From contig CM043798.1 in NCBI GenBank assembly GCA_023974075.1, forward strand, positions 22,536,441-22,600,440: DNA of 64,000 bases, in the 5' to 3' direction. Shown here in pieces: positions 11,542 through 46,084 of the stretch. The DNA is from Chaenocephalus aceratus. Taxonomy: Eukaryota; Chordata; Actinopteri; Perciformes; Channichthyidae. Within the stretch, counting starts at the first letter, position 1. Each line of letters opens with the position of its first letter. Made by a program: the position numbers and the translations under genes. The notes below the pieces were generated by a model. The model did no database searches and was not told the DNA's origin. It saw nothing but the letters and a program-made list of their open reading frames with translations.

Positions 11542-12302
11542 GGTGCCTCGTTATTTCCCCTGTTTTATTATCAGAAGTTACTGTAAACTGTTTAATAATG
11601 TAGTTCATAGTTTGTTTAAATGTTTTAATTATGTGTTTGTTTTGTTTGTAGAAGTGCATCATTCCTTGATTTATTGTAAAATTAATCTGAACTTTTTTTT
11701 ATCTGTTATGATGATAAACTGAAGCAATTTCTCAATGAACCCAATTAACTGAGTTTAAAATCGTCCTAACTTAGTTTATAAACAAATTATGAAGAGGAAC
11801 AAATTAAATGATTTTAAAATGATATCTATGTAGGTGCTGACGCTGTTGGCGGTTCTAGTGTTAACAGAAATTTAAATTAAATATGTGTAATGACAAATGC
11901 CATATACAATTTTCTTACTTGGAATTCTGCCTTTTTGAACAGACTTTTTGATTGAGTCCTAGCTATATTGTCTGCAGTTCTAAGGTTAATATGAATCTAA
12001 TATGATTGTCATCGGTCTAAATTAGATTTCAAATGATTAACTGTGTATGTAATGAAGATCATAGTGTGGGTTGAATCCATTGTCATAACCACTGTCTTTT
12101 AACTGCATGATTTAAATGCGGAAACTGGGCTTATTCATCAGAATTTCGTATGACTTGACTTGCTTGACCTGAGCAATGACTTGACTTGACTTGCTTGACT
12201 CTCACCACAGTGACTTGGGACTTGCTTGATACTTGTAGGTCAAGACTTGAGACTTGCTCATGACTTGCACATGTACGACTTACTCCCACCTCTGAGAACT
12301 AC

Positions 12303-13268
12303 ACTTGGGTTTATCCATGTCGCCTGCTAAAGTCTCAGTCTGAGGCCAGATGGGAGCACTACTATACTTGATAGAGATCTCATCACCGAGGAGCAGCCCG
12401 ACCGCGCAGGAGCCACAACATACCGCTGACTAACAGAGCCTCAGGTATCCCAGGTCCAATATCACATGCCAGTTAAGACATTCCTCCCTTTTCAAGAGTG
12501 GTTCATTCCAGAAAAACTGGAAAATCTGTAAAGCCTTGCCCTGCTTTTATACATTTTAATATACTATTAATGCTTGAGATAATCTGAGGTTGAGATCCTT
12601 TTTTGTTTCCTGCAGTGTGGTTGCGGACCAGCACTCTTAAAGAATCTGTGCTATAGTTGATAATGTGACAGTGTCATTAGAAGCCTTGTGTTCACTTATA
12701 ACAAAAGGTCAGGAAATCCTTTCAGGGTCACCAGTGTTCAGAAGGCCACTTTTGCTTTGAGAGTCAACAATCTCTTTAAGTGCCGGATAAAAGCTCTTTA
12801 GGACGCCCGAAGGAGCAAATGGTTGTGCACTTGCATTTGTTCACATGCAAACACTGATATAAACTGCAGTGTGAATGACTTCCCTTTAAAAGGTCAAATG
12901 GACCAACACTAAAAACACACTGACATATTAAACGCTGATTGGGCACATTCACAATTCACAAAAATGATGTCCTAAAACAGAGTGACACCAATGTTCAGTG
13001 TGAATACACAAAGTTGTTATGACAAGATTGACTCTGCCACATATTGATGCTGAATATGAACTCACAGCAGTTGGTAGCCTACTAAGTGTGTGTGAAACGG
13101 AACAAATGATGAGCACATATGGCCCCCGTGATGGATGCACACACACAGAGGGAAAAAGGGGGGGGCGTATCGGTTCTTTTAAAATGTAAAAGCACTGCGA
13201 GTGATTATTTATCCATAACCTGCACATCTCTCACCTAAATTACCGTCATCCATCTCTTTCCGTTTAGT

Positions 13269-13312
<44 letters not shown>

Positions 13313-14470
13313 ACCACACGCACGCACGCACACAACTTTGCTTTTCGTTCCCATCAGCTGCCCAGAGATGGAGCTGTTAGTGGGCAAGACGCCTTTGCTG
13401 GTGTCTATTTGTTAGAGCGGCATCGCTGAATGTTCGTCTTATATGATCACCTGCAGTGTTCTGAAAAAGCTGTGTTTTGTTGCCCACGAATAACTGTTCC
13501 TCGTTGGCACAATTGAAGGTTATTAAAACGTGAGGAGGCGTGCAGAGACCAGAGCTATATACTTTTTTCCTCCTCTCCACTATCTGTCTCGGGTGTGCGC
13601 GCCAACACAACTCGCACGCGGGCACGTGTTGGTTATGCATGCCCGCACGTGCACGCGCGCGCACAGGCAAATCGAGTCACATGCAGCGGTTGCGTCTGGC
13701 TTTAAGGAGGAGGGAAGCAGCTTGAAATGATACTCCACTTGCATTACAATAGCATTAATTCTGCGGGAGGAGCTCGGTGGGGTTGTGGAGGGGTTTCTTG
13801 TTGTCATTAGTCAAGAAATGTGCGCGTGCAACCACAGCATCAGGTTATAGGAACAGTATGAGAAGAGCTCAATAAGAGAGGGGAGAAGTCCATGTCAAAA
13901 CATTCGGGTTGATTTCTTGTCATTTGTGTCATTATTTTAAGGTTTCACAATGTTTCTATAATGTTTGTCCTGAACGTGCATGGAACAATCTCAAATAGAT
14001 AAATAGATAGATGGATGAGAGAATACAGAGGCACGTATAAGCCAATGACGTCCCTCATAACTATAACGCTCATCCACTACTTTAACTACGCGCGAGGAGG
14101 CAACATACATACACACAAACACGCACACTGAGGAAACGTTGCACTGCAGACCAGACTGACGTGACTACACTGCCAGCTCACTATGCCTGCTCTGATGAAA
14201 ATAAACCCCCAGTCAGAACTGAAGGCGAACAATGAGTTATTCCTCTGTCAAAAGCATTCCCAAATCAACAGCTGGGATTTATAGGAGGCTTATGCAACCA
14301 TGAATTACGCTGATGTGATATAAACTGCCCATACTAATGTTCTTGTTTTCCTTTTATGCCTCCTGCTGTAGTCCTTAGAGATGAAAATGTCTTCTGATTT
14401 GTAGTTTAACTTGAAATACGCAGATGACTACAAAAATATACGCTGGGTATCATCAACCCAATTTTTTTTT
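12303..14470. other. Upstream flank of gabra1, no gene recognised
   Basis: The stretch holds a (CA)n microsatellite (13278-13310) followed by CACG-type repeats to about 13334, and a CpG-rich patch at about 13580-13680 with alternating GCGC/CACG. No exon or element with clear ends was seen. It may contain gabra1 promoter or enhancer sequence, but nothing shows this directly. Confidence 0.45.
13278..13310. repeat. (CA)n microsatellite
   Basis: About 16 uninterrupted CA units, followed by imperfect CACG units to about 13334. A likely polymorphic marker upstream of gabra1. Confidence 0.95.
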
Positions 14471-14484
14471 TCCTTGCATTGCAG

Positions 14485-14616
14485 ATGCACGCGGCTCAGC
14501 GCTCCTCGCCGTTCTCAGCTCAGTGTGGAGTGGCGCGGCTGTAGCAGCAGAATATTTAGCGTAAACTGAGACACAGTGCGGTTGTCTCGATGCGAAACGC
14601 AGGCTTTTAGGAGACG
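14485..14616 (+). other. Candidate noncoding leader exon of gabra1 with tandem donors
   Basis: A pyrimidine-rich tract ending in GCAG (14461-14484) precedes a GC-rich segment, and GTGAGTGAT follows at 14617. An almost identical donor, GTGAGTGATT, lies 12 bases further on at 14629. The segment starts with an ATG that opens a 19-codon upstream reading frame ending at TAG 14542-14544. Mammalian GABRA1 has alternative noncoding first exons, so a leader exon here is plausible. No transcript evidence is available and the start could instead be a transcription start. Confidence 0.3.
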
Positions 14617-15062
14617 GTGAGTGATACGGTGAGTGATTCGAAGAGGATTTTATTGCAGAGAGAGGCTCGTCTCATCAGTGCAAGCTGGTGAGGGAACACG
14701 ATTTTCTTTACATTTTGGAGGTGTCTTTTCCCCTTGCTTGTGTGCGCGCGTATCCGAAGCCGTGTAATCCATTCGTGTTTCATTCGCTTCTTTTTTGCTT
14801 CATCGTAAATAGTCACTGTCCGTTTTATGACTGTTACTCATGTCAATTAGATGCCCTAGCTTTCTTGGGTTTTTCAACGGTCTTTTGATGTATGTCAGTT
14901 TTATCTCCTCGGAAATCATCACGTAGCCTATAGGAGCGAGACAGAGAAAGCGCGATGGGGGAAAAACAAGGGATCCCAGTTGAAAATGTAAGAGCATTTT
15001 TGTATGGCAGCCACTAAAAAGAGATTAGGGGCGACAGCAGTGGAAGTTAAATTGTGCTGCAT

Positions 15063-15471
15063 ATAAAATGGGCGGGCTAGTCTTTATATTAGGTTGGTTC
15101 AGCCTATTCCAAAATTAAATGGTCTGCGCTTGGACACAGTCTGTTTGCCATGCACTTTATTTACAGGCACTATTGATGAACTAACCGTTATTTTGGATAG
15201 GGACCTCGGTCCATAGACCAGATGTGTTAGTTTAGTGGAACATTTGTGTTGCTGCCGACAGACTGAGAGAGTTCAACTCACTACAGCAGCACCAATGAAC
15301 AGTGAGAGAGACCTGCGCATATCGTCAGCAGCCGCTTCTCCAGCCTCAAGCTAAAATTCGTCAGATCTGAGATCACAGAGGATCTTTCTCATTCAGTCCG
15401 GCTAGAAAAGATATTCTCAAAAGTTTGGGGATATAGCCAGCGGACACCGAATATACCCCGACTCGTCAGCT
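15063..15471 (+). promoter_or_regulatory. Candidate gabra1 promoter with TATA-like box and leader exon
   Basis: A TATAAAA lies at 15063-15069, followed by GGGCGGG. A leader exon beginning roughly 25-30 bases downstream would end at the strong donor GTAAGTGAT at 15472. The interval is less AT-rich than its surroundings. It could splice to the acceptor before 16915. This is an inference from local signals alone; the other leader candidate at 14485 may be used instead or as well. Confidence 0.3.
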
Positions 15472-15472
15472 G

Positions 15473-16914
15473 TAAGTGATATTCTCAATTTTCTTGCCTT
15501 TTTATCAGGCAGAAGAAGGAGAGAGGGGAGTAACACTCGTATTTAGAAAGGGATGGTTTGTGTTGCTGGACACCGCTAGAAACGAAGACGAGTTTTATTG
15601 GGGAGAAGGGGAGTTCGTCGTCGAAATTAGGACCGTTTAACGGGTATGTTATGGCAAAGAAGAACCATTTGATGTTTTAAACGGGAGACATCATCACGGA
15701 CGGCGCTCAAAATAAAACAGCATCAACGTACATTTGCTTAATTACTCTGCCACGCACCAATTGGATCGCCATGCATGCATTTAGAGCAACCTTGCAGGGA
15801 TGCCAGTTGCATGCTTAATGTCTACCCAGCTCGACTATGTGCATGTATTGTAGGGAAGAGGGTGACATTTCCTCTGAATAACTTAGAGTGTTAAAGTGTG
15901 CCTGTGCGGGATTTTCTGATCCAATCGTTAATCTGCATCATCCCCGCTTTGTCAAATCCTTGTCAACCAAAGGATTTATTTCATTTTTATTTCATTTTAT
16001 CAGATCATTGTACGTCCACTGACTCCCATCCACTCCCAGTGCACCTTGGAACATCACAAGCAAGTCGCAGGGGCATTATCTTCTATGTGGGCTGTGTTTC
16101 GCGGCAGGATTCTGTGGTCGTGTGTGAAATGGTTTAGCGCTTTTCTATAAGTAAGTAATTGGTCTTCGCGTGGACACATCGATTATCCCTTCAAAAATTG
16201 ACCGTGAATGTGTTTTGCATGAACACTAGAGCAGGCGAATTTCTTACATACTTTATGAACCGGCTGACATTATTGCTTAATGATTGAGGAGGACGCGAAC
16301 GCTGTTTTTTTAAGGTGGATTTGGTTTGATATTGCGGTAACGCGCTGTTCACATTGCAGGGCATTAGAGGAGGCTGTGTACAGGTGCTACGAGCTCACAC
16401 AGGGTGTTATGTGGTCGATGATGTGTTGCCTTCTTATTTTGTCTTAATTATTATGCGCTACAGATGCAGCCATATCGTATGCGTGTGTTGTGCGCGTCAG
16501 TTATGAAAGTCGTTTTTCCACTGGGTCCCTTTCTGATGATCGAAATGCTGAGCTGCTATTTAAATTCGATCCCCCACATAGTTATGGTGTCTGTCAATGT
16601 GACACATCGTTTAAAATGATGATGTGATATATTTGGCGGGTGCGTGTGTCAAGTGGCATGTGATGGCCCAATGCATGTGGCAGGGCCATTTGGTTTGATT
16701 TATGTGCTGTCAACGAATCTGTGAATTAAGAGCAAGGGACCAACAGCCTAATCTTTTAAGGAACAAGCCTTTATCTACACAATAGCTGTTTGTGTTTAAC
16801 ACATCTGCATGTTTGTTGACTCTTGAAGAGAAGAGATGTTTGGGTTAATGGTGGAACATTAACTCACATGACTTGGTAATGATGTCAATTATCCCTCTCT
16901 TTGACCTCCAACAG
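15473..16914 (+). other. Probable first (noncoding) intron of gabra1
   Basis: This lies between the candidate donor at 15472 and the acceptor CCAACAG that ends at 16914. It holds only short chance reading frames and moderate CpG content near its start. No repeat or separate gene was recognised. Confidence 0.3.
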
Positions 16915-16937
16915 TGAGAGGTCCTCATAACGCAACT

Positions 16938-39557
<22,620 letters not shown>

Positions 39558-40517
39558 TCCATGTTTCATTCCTTTAAAATTATACCTGTGATTTTCTTTT
39601 TAGTTTTCTTTCTTATTCTTCCTTAAACAGGTGTATATTTACATTTTCAGACAAACATGGTGTCCATGCTGGTTTGAATTCCCAGTTGTTGCATTGCTTA
39701 TATGTTTACCTAAAGTTTGAAGATTTTGAAAAAACTAAATAGAGAAAAAAAGAAAGATAACTTTACAGACTTTTGAAAGGGTGTTGATCAGGTCTCGGAT
39801 GATGCTACTAAGAAAATGCTACTATAAATATATAGCCAAGAGAATGCTACTCTACAACTGCACATGGCCCACACTTGTTAAGGGGCTTTTGTTTCAAGTT
39901 TATTATTCTTATTTAATTGTTTCTATTTTATTTAAACATTGAATCACAGACACATTAAAAGGCACTTGTGTATATGCATGGGCAGGGCATCTTTTAATTT
40001 ATCTTTATGTATTAAAATACAGATCAACTTCGACTGATAGCTTAGTTTATTTGATATCAACTGCAAAAATGCTACACTCACTCTCTATCAAAATATCTTC
40101 AATTCCCTGTAGATGTTTTATGAGATTAATTATGTCATTCTTCAAAATATGTTAGGGGTTTCTGCAATAGCAATAACACATGTCTCAGTGGACACACCAT
40201 TTATTTAGGGGCAAAGAATACAAAATCCAATCATCTCTGTGTTCAGCATTGAAAATATTATGAATTTCCTTTCACAGCGTTGTAAATATTATCAAGTGTT
40301 AGAGATGTCAACATTATGTTTAAGCTTTGCAAAGTGTAACTAAAGGGTATGTTTATTGAATACACGGAAAAGTAATTTTTTTATTTAATTTATTTTTGTT
40401 TCTGTTTATAATTTATACAAAAAGAGTATAATCTTGTCTAATTCACGCTTAAGTGACTGTTTCTCGCCAAGTTTGCGTTCCATTCAAGCTGCTTTCACAC
40501 TGAAGTAAAATACTATT

Positions 40518-40574
<57 letters not shown>

Positions 40575-42490
40575 ACACACTGACGGCAACAACAGCAACA
40601 ACAACAACATTAATGGTGTAATCTGAGATTGGCTAGTTATGAAAATGTAAACATCATCTCAAATCCTGGAGTGCATTTGACATTTAGAATTAAAATATTA
40701 ATTATGTACTTCTTTTGTTTGTTTTATTTATGGTGGAAAACGCCATTTTTAACAAAGTACAGTTGGCATTGCTTAAAGATGGGCGGGGCACATTGAGAAG
40801 GATAAGTGCCTTTTTTATTTTCAGAGTTGAAGCTGTGATGGCTTCTACTTTGTTGATGAATGGCACGTCTGCATTTTCCATCCCACTGTGTCCCCTGACC
40901 CTGACTCCCATAGTCCCCCTCTCCTTTCAGTTAAAAATTGAGACATAACACTCAGAAAGTACCAGCTACACTGCCTTCAGTATCACATGCCCGTTTGGAC
41001 TCATTTGTTGCTGCTTGTTGGTGAGCAACAGCGAGAGACAGGGACAGAGACAGAGAGAGACAAAGAGAGAAAGGAGACATTGAATTGAAGTGGCACTGTA
41101 ATCTTGCTTTAGCCGGCGCTGTGTTTCGCACAGAGGACTTGTCTAGTAGTTCCACGATAGTGACGAAGATGAATATATTTTTGTAGCATGATGTCAATCC
41201 CTCTTCCGAAAAAAACCAACAGAAACTAACGCAAATGTGAAAAGAATGCTTATTGTTTTGGTCTTGAACATTGCTTGCTCTTTTTTTCTTTTAGCTTATA
41301 AAAAACACACATTTTAAAGACATGCTTCTTCTCTGATGTGGCACGTTGAGGTTTCTGAACAGTCCATTTTAAATTATGTTAATGTAACTATATTAATTAG
41401 CAAGGGCTTTTCTTAGGACCTGAACCTGACACTCAGTCTGGGGCTAATATCCATTGTAGCTTTACATTGACCCCTAACCACCTATTTTTTTTCGATATAC
41501 ATGAAAATCCATGAAATGTTTACATTTGGCAAAAGATAACAGGAATCAAATTGTGTGTTCATCTTCGGTTCTGGAGCCTTTGGCTAACACTCTAACCTTT
41601 GTTCACAAAATCTCCAAATTTCTTGTCAGGGAGTGGGGGTGCATTGTGTTGCATTATGGGTTTTGGGTGTGCTTTTCAGAACATGTTTTACAGGGCACTG
41701 AACAGGCTAGAGGGCATGTACGCACCCTGCAGAATTATCTGTGTGTTTGTACGCTGGGGTGAAAATATCACACTATCGCAAGAGGAAAACTAAAAATATA
41801 TAGTTGGTTGTCGCTATTGTTGTTATTTGTTTTATTTCATTATGACCAATGCTGAACCTATCACCTAATGGCAGACTTCTTTGCAGCCATATGCAAGCGG
41901 TCTACTGTTAAGAGCCACTTAACCTACAAGCAGAGGGTCGAGGAACTGCAAAGTCTAGGGTGAAGAGTTGTATAAAGATATTTGAATTCTAAACTATTGT
42001 ATGTATGTTTATTATCATGAAGAAAAAATATATATACATATGTAAAATACATAATGCATACAGTATTTGATTATATTAATGAAGATATTAGCTAAGATGA
42101 TGATGAATATTGTTTGTATTATCAACTTATTGTTATGCTTTTTGCACATTTAGAAGAAAAATAACATTACATTTATGTAGTCAGCTTCGTGCTATGCAAG
42201 GACAGCTTTGAACCACATCATTGACCTTCTCTCCCGACCATTGTGTTTCAGATTTACAAGCTATTATAAAAAAAAAAAAATGAAAAAAGCTTAGCTTTAA
42301 TATCAGCTGTGCACCCACTTGCTTTGTTTTTCTTTCAACCATGGCTAAACAGGGTGACATCAAAGAAAACAGTGGATTGTCTCTTTTGTTGCGCTGTGGA
42401 TTTGTCGGTGGTTGAAGGGAAAATGGCTTTCATTGTTGATTGCACTTTTTCTCTAGAAACATGCAATAAAGTGATTGAACTGAAGAACCA
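39558..42490 (+). other. Probable 3' untranslated region of gabra1
   Basis: Variant signals ATTAAA occur at about 39953 and 40013. The first canonical AATAAA seen after the stop is at 42465-42470, which would give a 3' region of about 2.9 kb, similar in scale to long mammalian GABRA1 messages. It contains a (GT)n-(AC)n microsatellite (40522-40580). The end is uncertain; a further AATAAA lies at 43322. Confidence 0.35.
40522..40580. repeat. (GT)n followed by (AC)n microsatellite in the probable gabra1 3' region
   Basis: About 25 GT units are directly followed by a short AC run. The two parts are complementary and could pair as a hairpin in RNA. An AAC-rich short repeat follows to about 40605. 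Confidence 0.95.
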
Positions 42491-43958
42491 GGAGCAAAAC
42501 TGTAACAAGATCACCTTGTGGATAACATTTATGTTCATTTTTTGAGCTTGTTTGTCATTGGAAAATGGAAGCAGGTGAAAACTTGACTTTGCTAAATGGA
42601 TTGTTATGTTTATCTTTTGCTTTCCAAAGCTACAGTACAGGGAACACCAGCAAGTGTTGACTTTTGTTAACTTTTCTGTTCAGAATATCTTTGCCAAGTC
42701 CTTTTCTTGTACTCAAAGCAGGATCAAACAAGTGTTGTAGACCATATACAAATATTTTTGAGCCAAGTCTGATTTTGCTACATTTGATGCTCCAGAGAGA
42801 GCATGTGAAATGTGAGGCACAGTGCAATCATGAGCTTCCAACATTTACCTTCACACTCATATGCAGAGCAAACATGTAAATATCACATTTGTAGGCACAT
42901 CAGTCATTTGTTTCATTATGTTTGATGCAAGGTCCATTGCAGTTCTCAGCAGCACTTGCTTTTAAACATTCAGTCTTTGGTTATTCCTAGATACCTACTG
43001 GAGTTTTTCCTTGTATTTTTATCAAGCAAAATATGTTCTGATTTTCACTGAAATGTAAAAAAACCCACTAATTTTCTAAAGCACAAAAGTTGATTAGGGT
43101 AAGAGAAATTAGATCGATACTGTATACATATGGACATCGACAAAGACACGCTTTCAAAATGCACACAAACACCCCCGAGCAGTACACAGGAATGTGTTGG
43201 TAGTCCAATGATACTGACAAAGGGTTCTGATTGGTGTAGATTAAACGGTGAACCTTCTGTAAATGTTTTCTTTTGGTTGTGATATGGCCCTGTAGAATCT
43301 GATTCTCTGCATTAGTCTTTAAATAAAAAGAAAACAAATGAAAGTTGTGGCTATATCTCTGTCCTTGTGCTATGAATTACCACACAACGATTGACACACT
43401 GATACAAATGCACTTGCACTGTTAACATCAATGTATTGAAAATAGAATATGTGGCATAGGTTTCTAAAGACTTCAGACTGAGTCGCTTTAAACACAGTTT
43501 AATCTGCTGAAAATGGCTAGATTAAGTAATATAAAAAAGGCTCTAGTGTCAGTCGGACATTCAGTCTACTATTTTCTCAACAATGGATAGCCATTACATT
43601 TTGTGACATCTGGTAGCCCGAGGATTAGTCCCTCTGACTTTGGTCGTCCCCTTGACTTTAACTCAAGCCTGAAAAACATCTTACCCTACCAGAAACATTG
43701 ACACACAATCCGGTACAAACATCTATGGTTCCCAGACTGTATCCCTGTGACTCAGCTGATCTGCTGACTTTTCCTGTAGCAACACCACAGGTCCAAGATT
43801 TCACATAACATATATAACATTTTAGCGTCTACTTGTTTCCATGATATCAGATAATTGTTTGATGTCTTCAATACTTTGGTTTATAACAAATAATTGCATG
43901 ATTCAATACACATGATAAATATTGTACTTGCTTAACATCAGCATGTTAGCATGAATCA

Positions 43959-43962
<4 letters not shown>

Positions 43963-43993
<31 letters not shown>
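43963..43993. repeat. (ATT)n microsatellite
   Basis: About ten ATT units ending in ATATTAG. It is in intergenic AT-rich sequence. Confidence 0.9.
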
Positions 43994-43994
<1 letters not shown>

Positions 43995-44350
43995 TAGCGG
44001 TAGTAGGCAGTTTGAATTGGATGACGCCTGTCTTCAAGCTTCCAAAAATGGCAGTCCTATCATTTCTAAGACGACATTTGTATTTTGGTCCTCGTAGCTT
44101 TTCCCCTCACTCTTGTTCTTCCACCTCTGCACTCAAGCCTCCCCCTCACCTTCTCCCACCCTGCCATGAGATTCCAGGTGCAGGGGAACGTGTGCTTCTT
44201 GCCAAGCCCTGAGACCGTTATGTAATAAAGCTGCTTCTTGCCGGCAGAAAAGCAGAGGCTTTTTCTCTTTCCCTCTGCCTGGTTCTCCTCCTCCTCCTCC
44301 CTCTCTCTATGTCTGTCACTTTTTCCCTCAAAGGCACAGCTTTCAGTTGA

Positions 44351-44369
44351 GGGGGGGGGGGGGGGGGGG
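44351..44369. repeat. Poly-G run (19 G)
   Basis: Nineteen consecutive G residues. Such runs can form four-stranded structures and are error-prone in sequencing. Confidence 0.95.
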
Positions 44370-45873
44370 CTATGGGGAGATGTCCTTCTCAGTATAGGCG
44401 CAGGCTGACATTGTATGCCAATTGTTTCTCAGAAGCATATACTGTGTTTTTCTCTTGATCTACTTTGTAGATATGCATATTGAACCAAAGCACGATGTGG
44501 ATGCCATCGTCACTGATAAGAAATATCATTCTCTCCCTTTGGAAAAAGTAGTCCTTTTCCTTGTCTCCTCATTCCACTAGAAAGCCATTTAGATGTGCAT
44601 TGAACAGTCTGTCAAAGAATCAATGAATCGTGTTCATGCAAAAACTGAATGGCACGTCAACCAATCCCTTCATTGTACACAGGTGCTTGCAGCTGTCAAC
44701 ATGTTGCAAATCAGCAAAATGCATACCAGTGTCCAACCATTTTAACACAACATAATCCAATTCAAGCGCACTCAGTGGATATTGGGATATATTGTGACTG
44801 CGGTGAGTCAAAGCAGAATAAAACGGATGTATTCTTTTAAGGAACAAGCTATGTTTTTTTTTTACATTGAGTAGTTTGTATTAAAAGGAAAGGTCTCTGG
44901 TCTCTAACAATTACATTATCATCATTTGTTTAACTAAGAGAGCTTGTTACTCTGCTGTACTGAGTATTTGAGCAAGATTTATTTTCTATTTCTTACTACT
45001 TTTTCACACAAGTACCTTCTGCCACATTCGATTATCCAGGCTCTAAATTGTTAAACAGTAGGCACAACACGGACTCACATCTCCTGAGATTTATTTTAGT
45101 TCTCTTCCTGCATGCTTCTGTCTCTTTGCATTGTCTCCTCCATGGCCCGTTGTCTCTCTTTCACTGATTATCCTTTAGAAGACTCCACAGATTCCATAGG
45201 TATCAGGATCTGTGGGTTTCCTTTCTCCTTCAATTGAAATGAATAAATCAACACATAAACAGCAAGGAAAGTGCAATTTGGGAAACGATAATGACTTTAA
45301 GTTCTGCTTCTGCTTTGTTTGTTTTTCCAGAGGTTTTATAAAAAATTAAATCAGTCATTTATTCTCCTCAACAGGGCTTGGGAAGTCATGATTGGATTTG
45401 TCTGTTCAAGGCTGTAATTATCTCAAGTACTTTAGGTATCATGTTGAGGCACTTAAGTAGAGTCTCCCATTTTATGCTAACAATGCTTCTATACTTTAAC
45501 AGGAAGTCCATTTTGAATACACTGAATTACTATAGTTGCCTAAAACATCAATACATCATTTGTTTGTTGGTTTTCTGGGGGCTTCCAAACTATAGTAACA
45601 TATTGTCACATTGGCATTCTGTTGTGGCAAACATGTTACCACATCAAGCAAACACAGGGCAAAAACATTAGCGTTCATTGAAGCCATGTTTATGTCCACC
45701 TAATGAACAAAAGCCAAATAAATTATAGATGTTCCCCTTTTCGCTGTGTTTTGTCTCCACCAATTATTGATGGAAATGTCTTGTTCTTTAGCTCCTAAAT
45801 ACTTTGCTACCAGCTAGTTGTTAATGTTTCAGTTGATAAATGTGTCCAAACCAGAACCGTAAAGAGTGGAAAG

Positions 45874-46076
45874 TAGGGCTGCTCGATTATGGCAAAAATC
45901 ATAATCTCGATTATTTGGGTCAATAATTGTAATTGCGATTATTAAATGCGATTATTCATTGACTTTGAAAACATCCATTTATTGGAAAAAATTATAAAAA
46001 AAAAAAAAAAAAAATTCTAATCGTTGCAAACCATAATCGTAATCGCGATTAATATATGATTAAATGGGCAGCCCTA
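45874..46076. mobile_element. hAT-type MITE with perfect 8-bp target duplication
   Basis: The inverted ends are TAGGGCTGC at 45874-45882 and GCAGCCCTA at 46068-46076. They are flanked by an exact 8-bp direct repeat GTGGAAAG (45866-45873 and 46077-46084). An 8-bp duplication and ends one base off CAGGGCTGC are as expected for hAT MITEs. The 203-bp interior is full of words such as AATCGCGATTA and carries a 19-A run at 45996-46014. It has no coding capacity. Confidence 0.85.
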
Positions 46077-46084
46077 GTGGAAAG

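Larger units (their letters stand above)
9928..11860. mobile_element. piggyBac-like (TTAA-type) nonautonomous DNA element nested in the hAT-like element
   Basis: The ends are a perfect 15-bp inverted repeat: CACTAGAACCGCCAA at 9928-9942 and TTGGCGGTTCTAGTG at 11846-11860. Each end is flanked by TTAA (9924-9927 and 11861-11864), the target duplication of piggyBac-type elements. No piggyBac transposase is seen inside. The contents are two blocks of GA satellite with a LINE 3' fragment between them, plus AT-rich sequence. The element is therefore nonautonomous, or an originally small element enlarged by satellite growth and a LINE insertion. Other TTAA-specific families, such as Kolobok, are possible; the CACTAG start resembles the CCCTAG-type ends of piggyBac. 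Confidence 0.75.
9369..12294. mobile_element. hAT-like DNA transposon, internally deleted, host of a nested insertion
   Basis: The ends are near-identical inverted repeats: CAAAGGTGGG at 9369-9378 and CCCACCTCTG at 12285-12294 (9 of 10 matching). Inside both ends are clusters of the short word GACTTG: about 9400-9520 at the left, and 12147-12270 at the right. Such subterminal repeats and a CAGAGGTGGG-like end are familiar from fish hAT elements. A BED zinc-finger exon (9676-9819) from a hAT-type transposase survives, but no catalytic domain is seen. The flanking 8-mers, GACACTAC (9361-9368) and AGAACTAC (12295-12302), agree at only 5 of 8 positions, so the target duplication is decayed or the true ends differ by a base or two. 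A piggyBac-like element sits inside. Confidence 0.65.
42491..45865. other. Downstream flank of gabra1, no gene recognised
   Basis: AT-rich DNA with an (ATT)n repeat at about 43963-43993, a run of 19 G at 44351-44369 and a C/T-rich patch at 44270-44330. An AATAAA at 43322 could be an alternative gabra1 message end. No exon of a neighbouring receptor gene was recognised. Confidence 0.45.
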
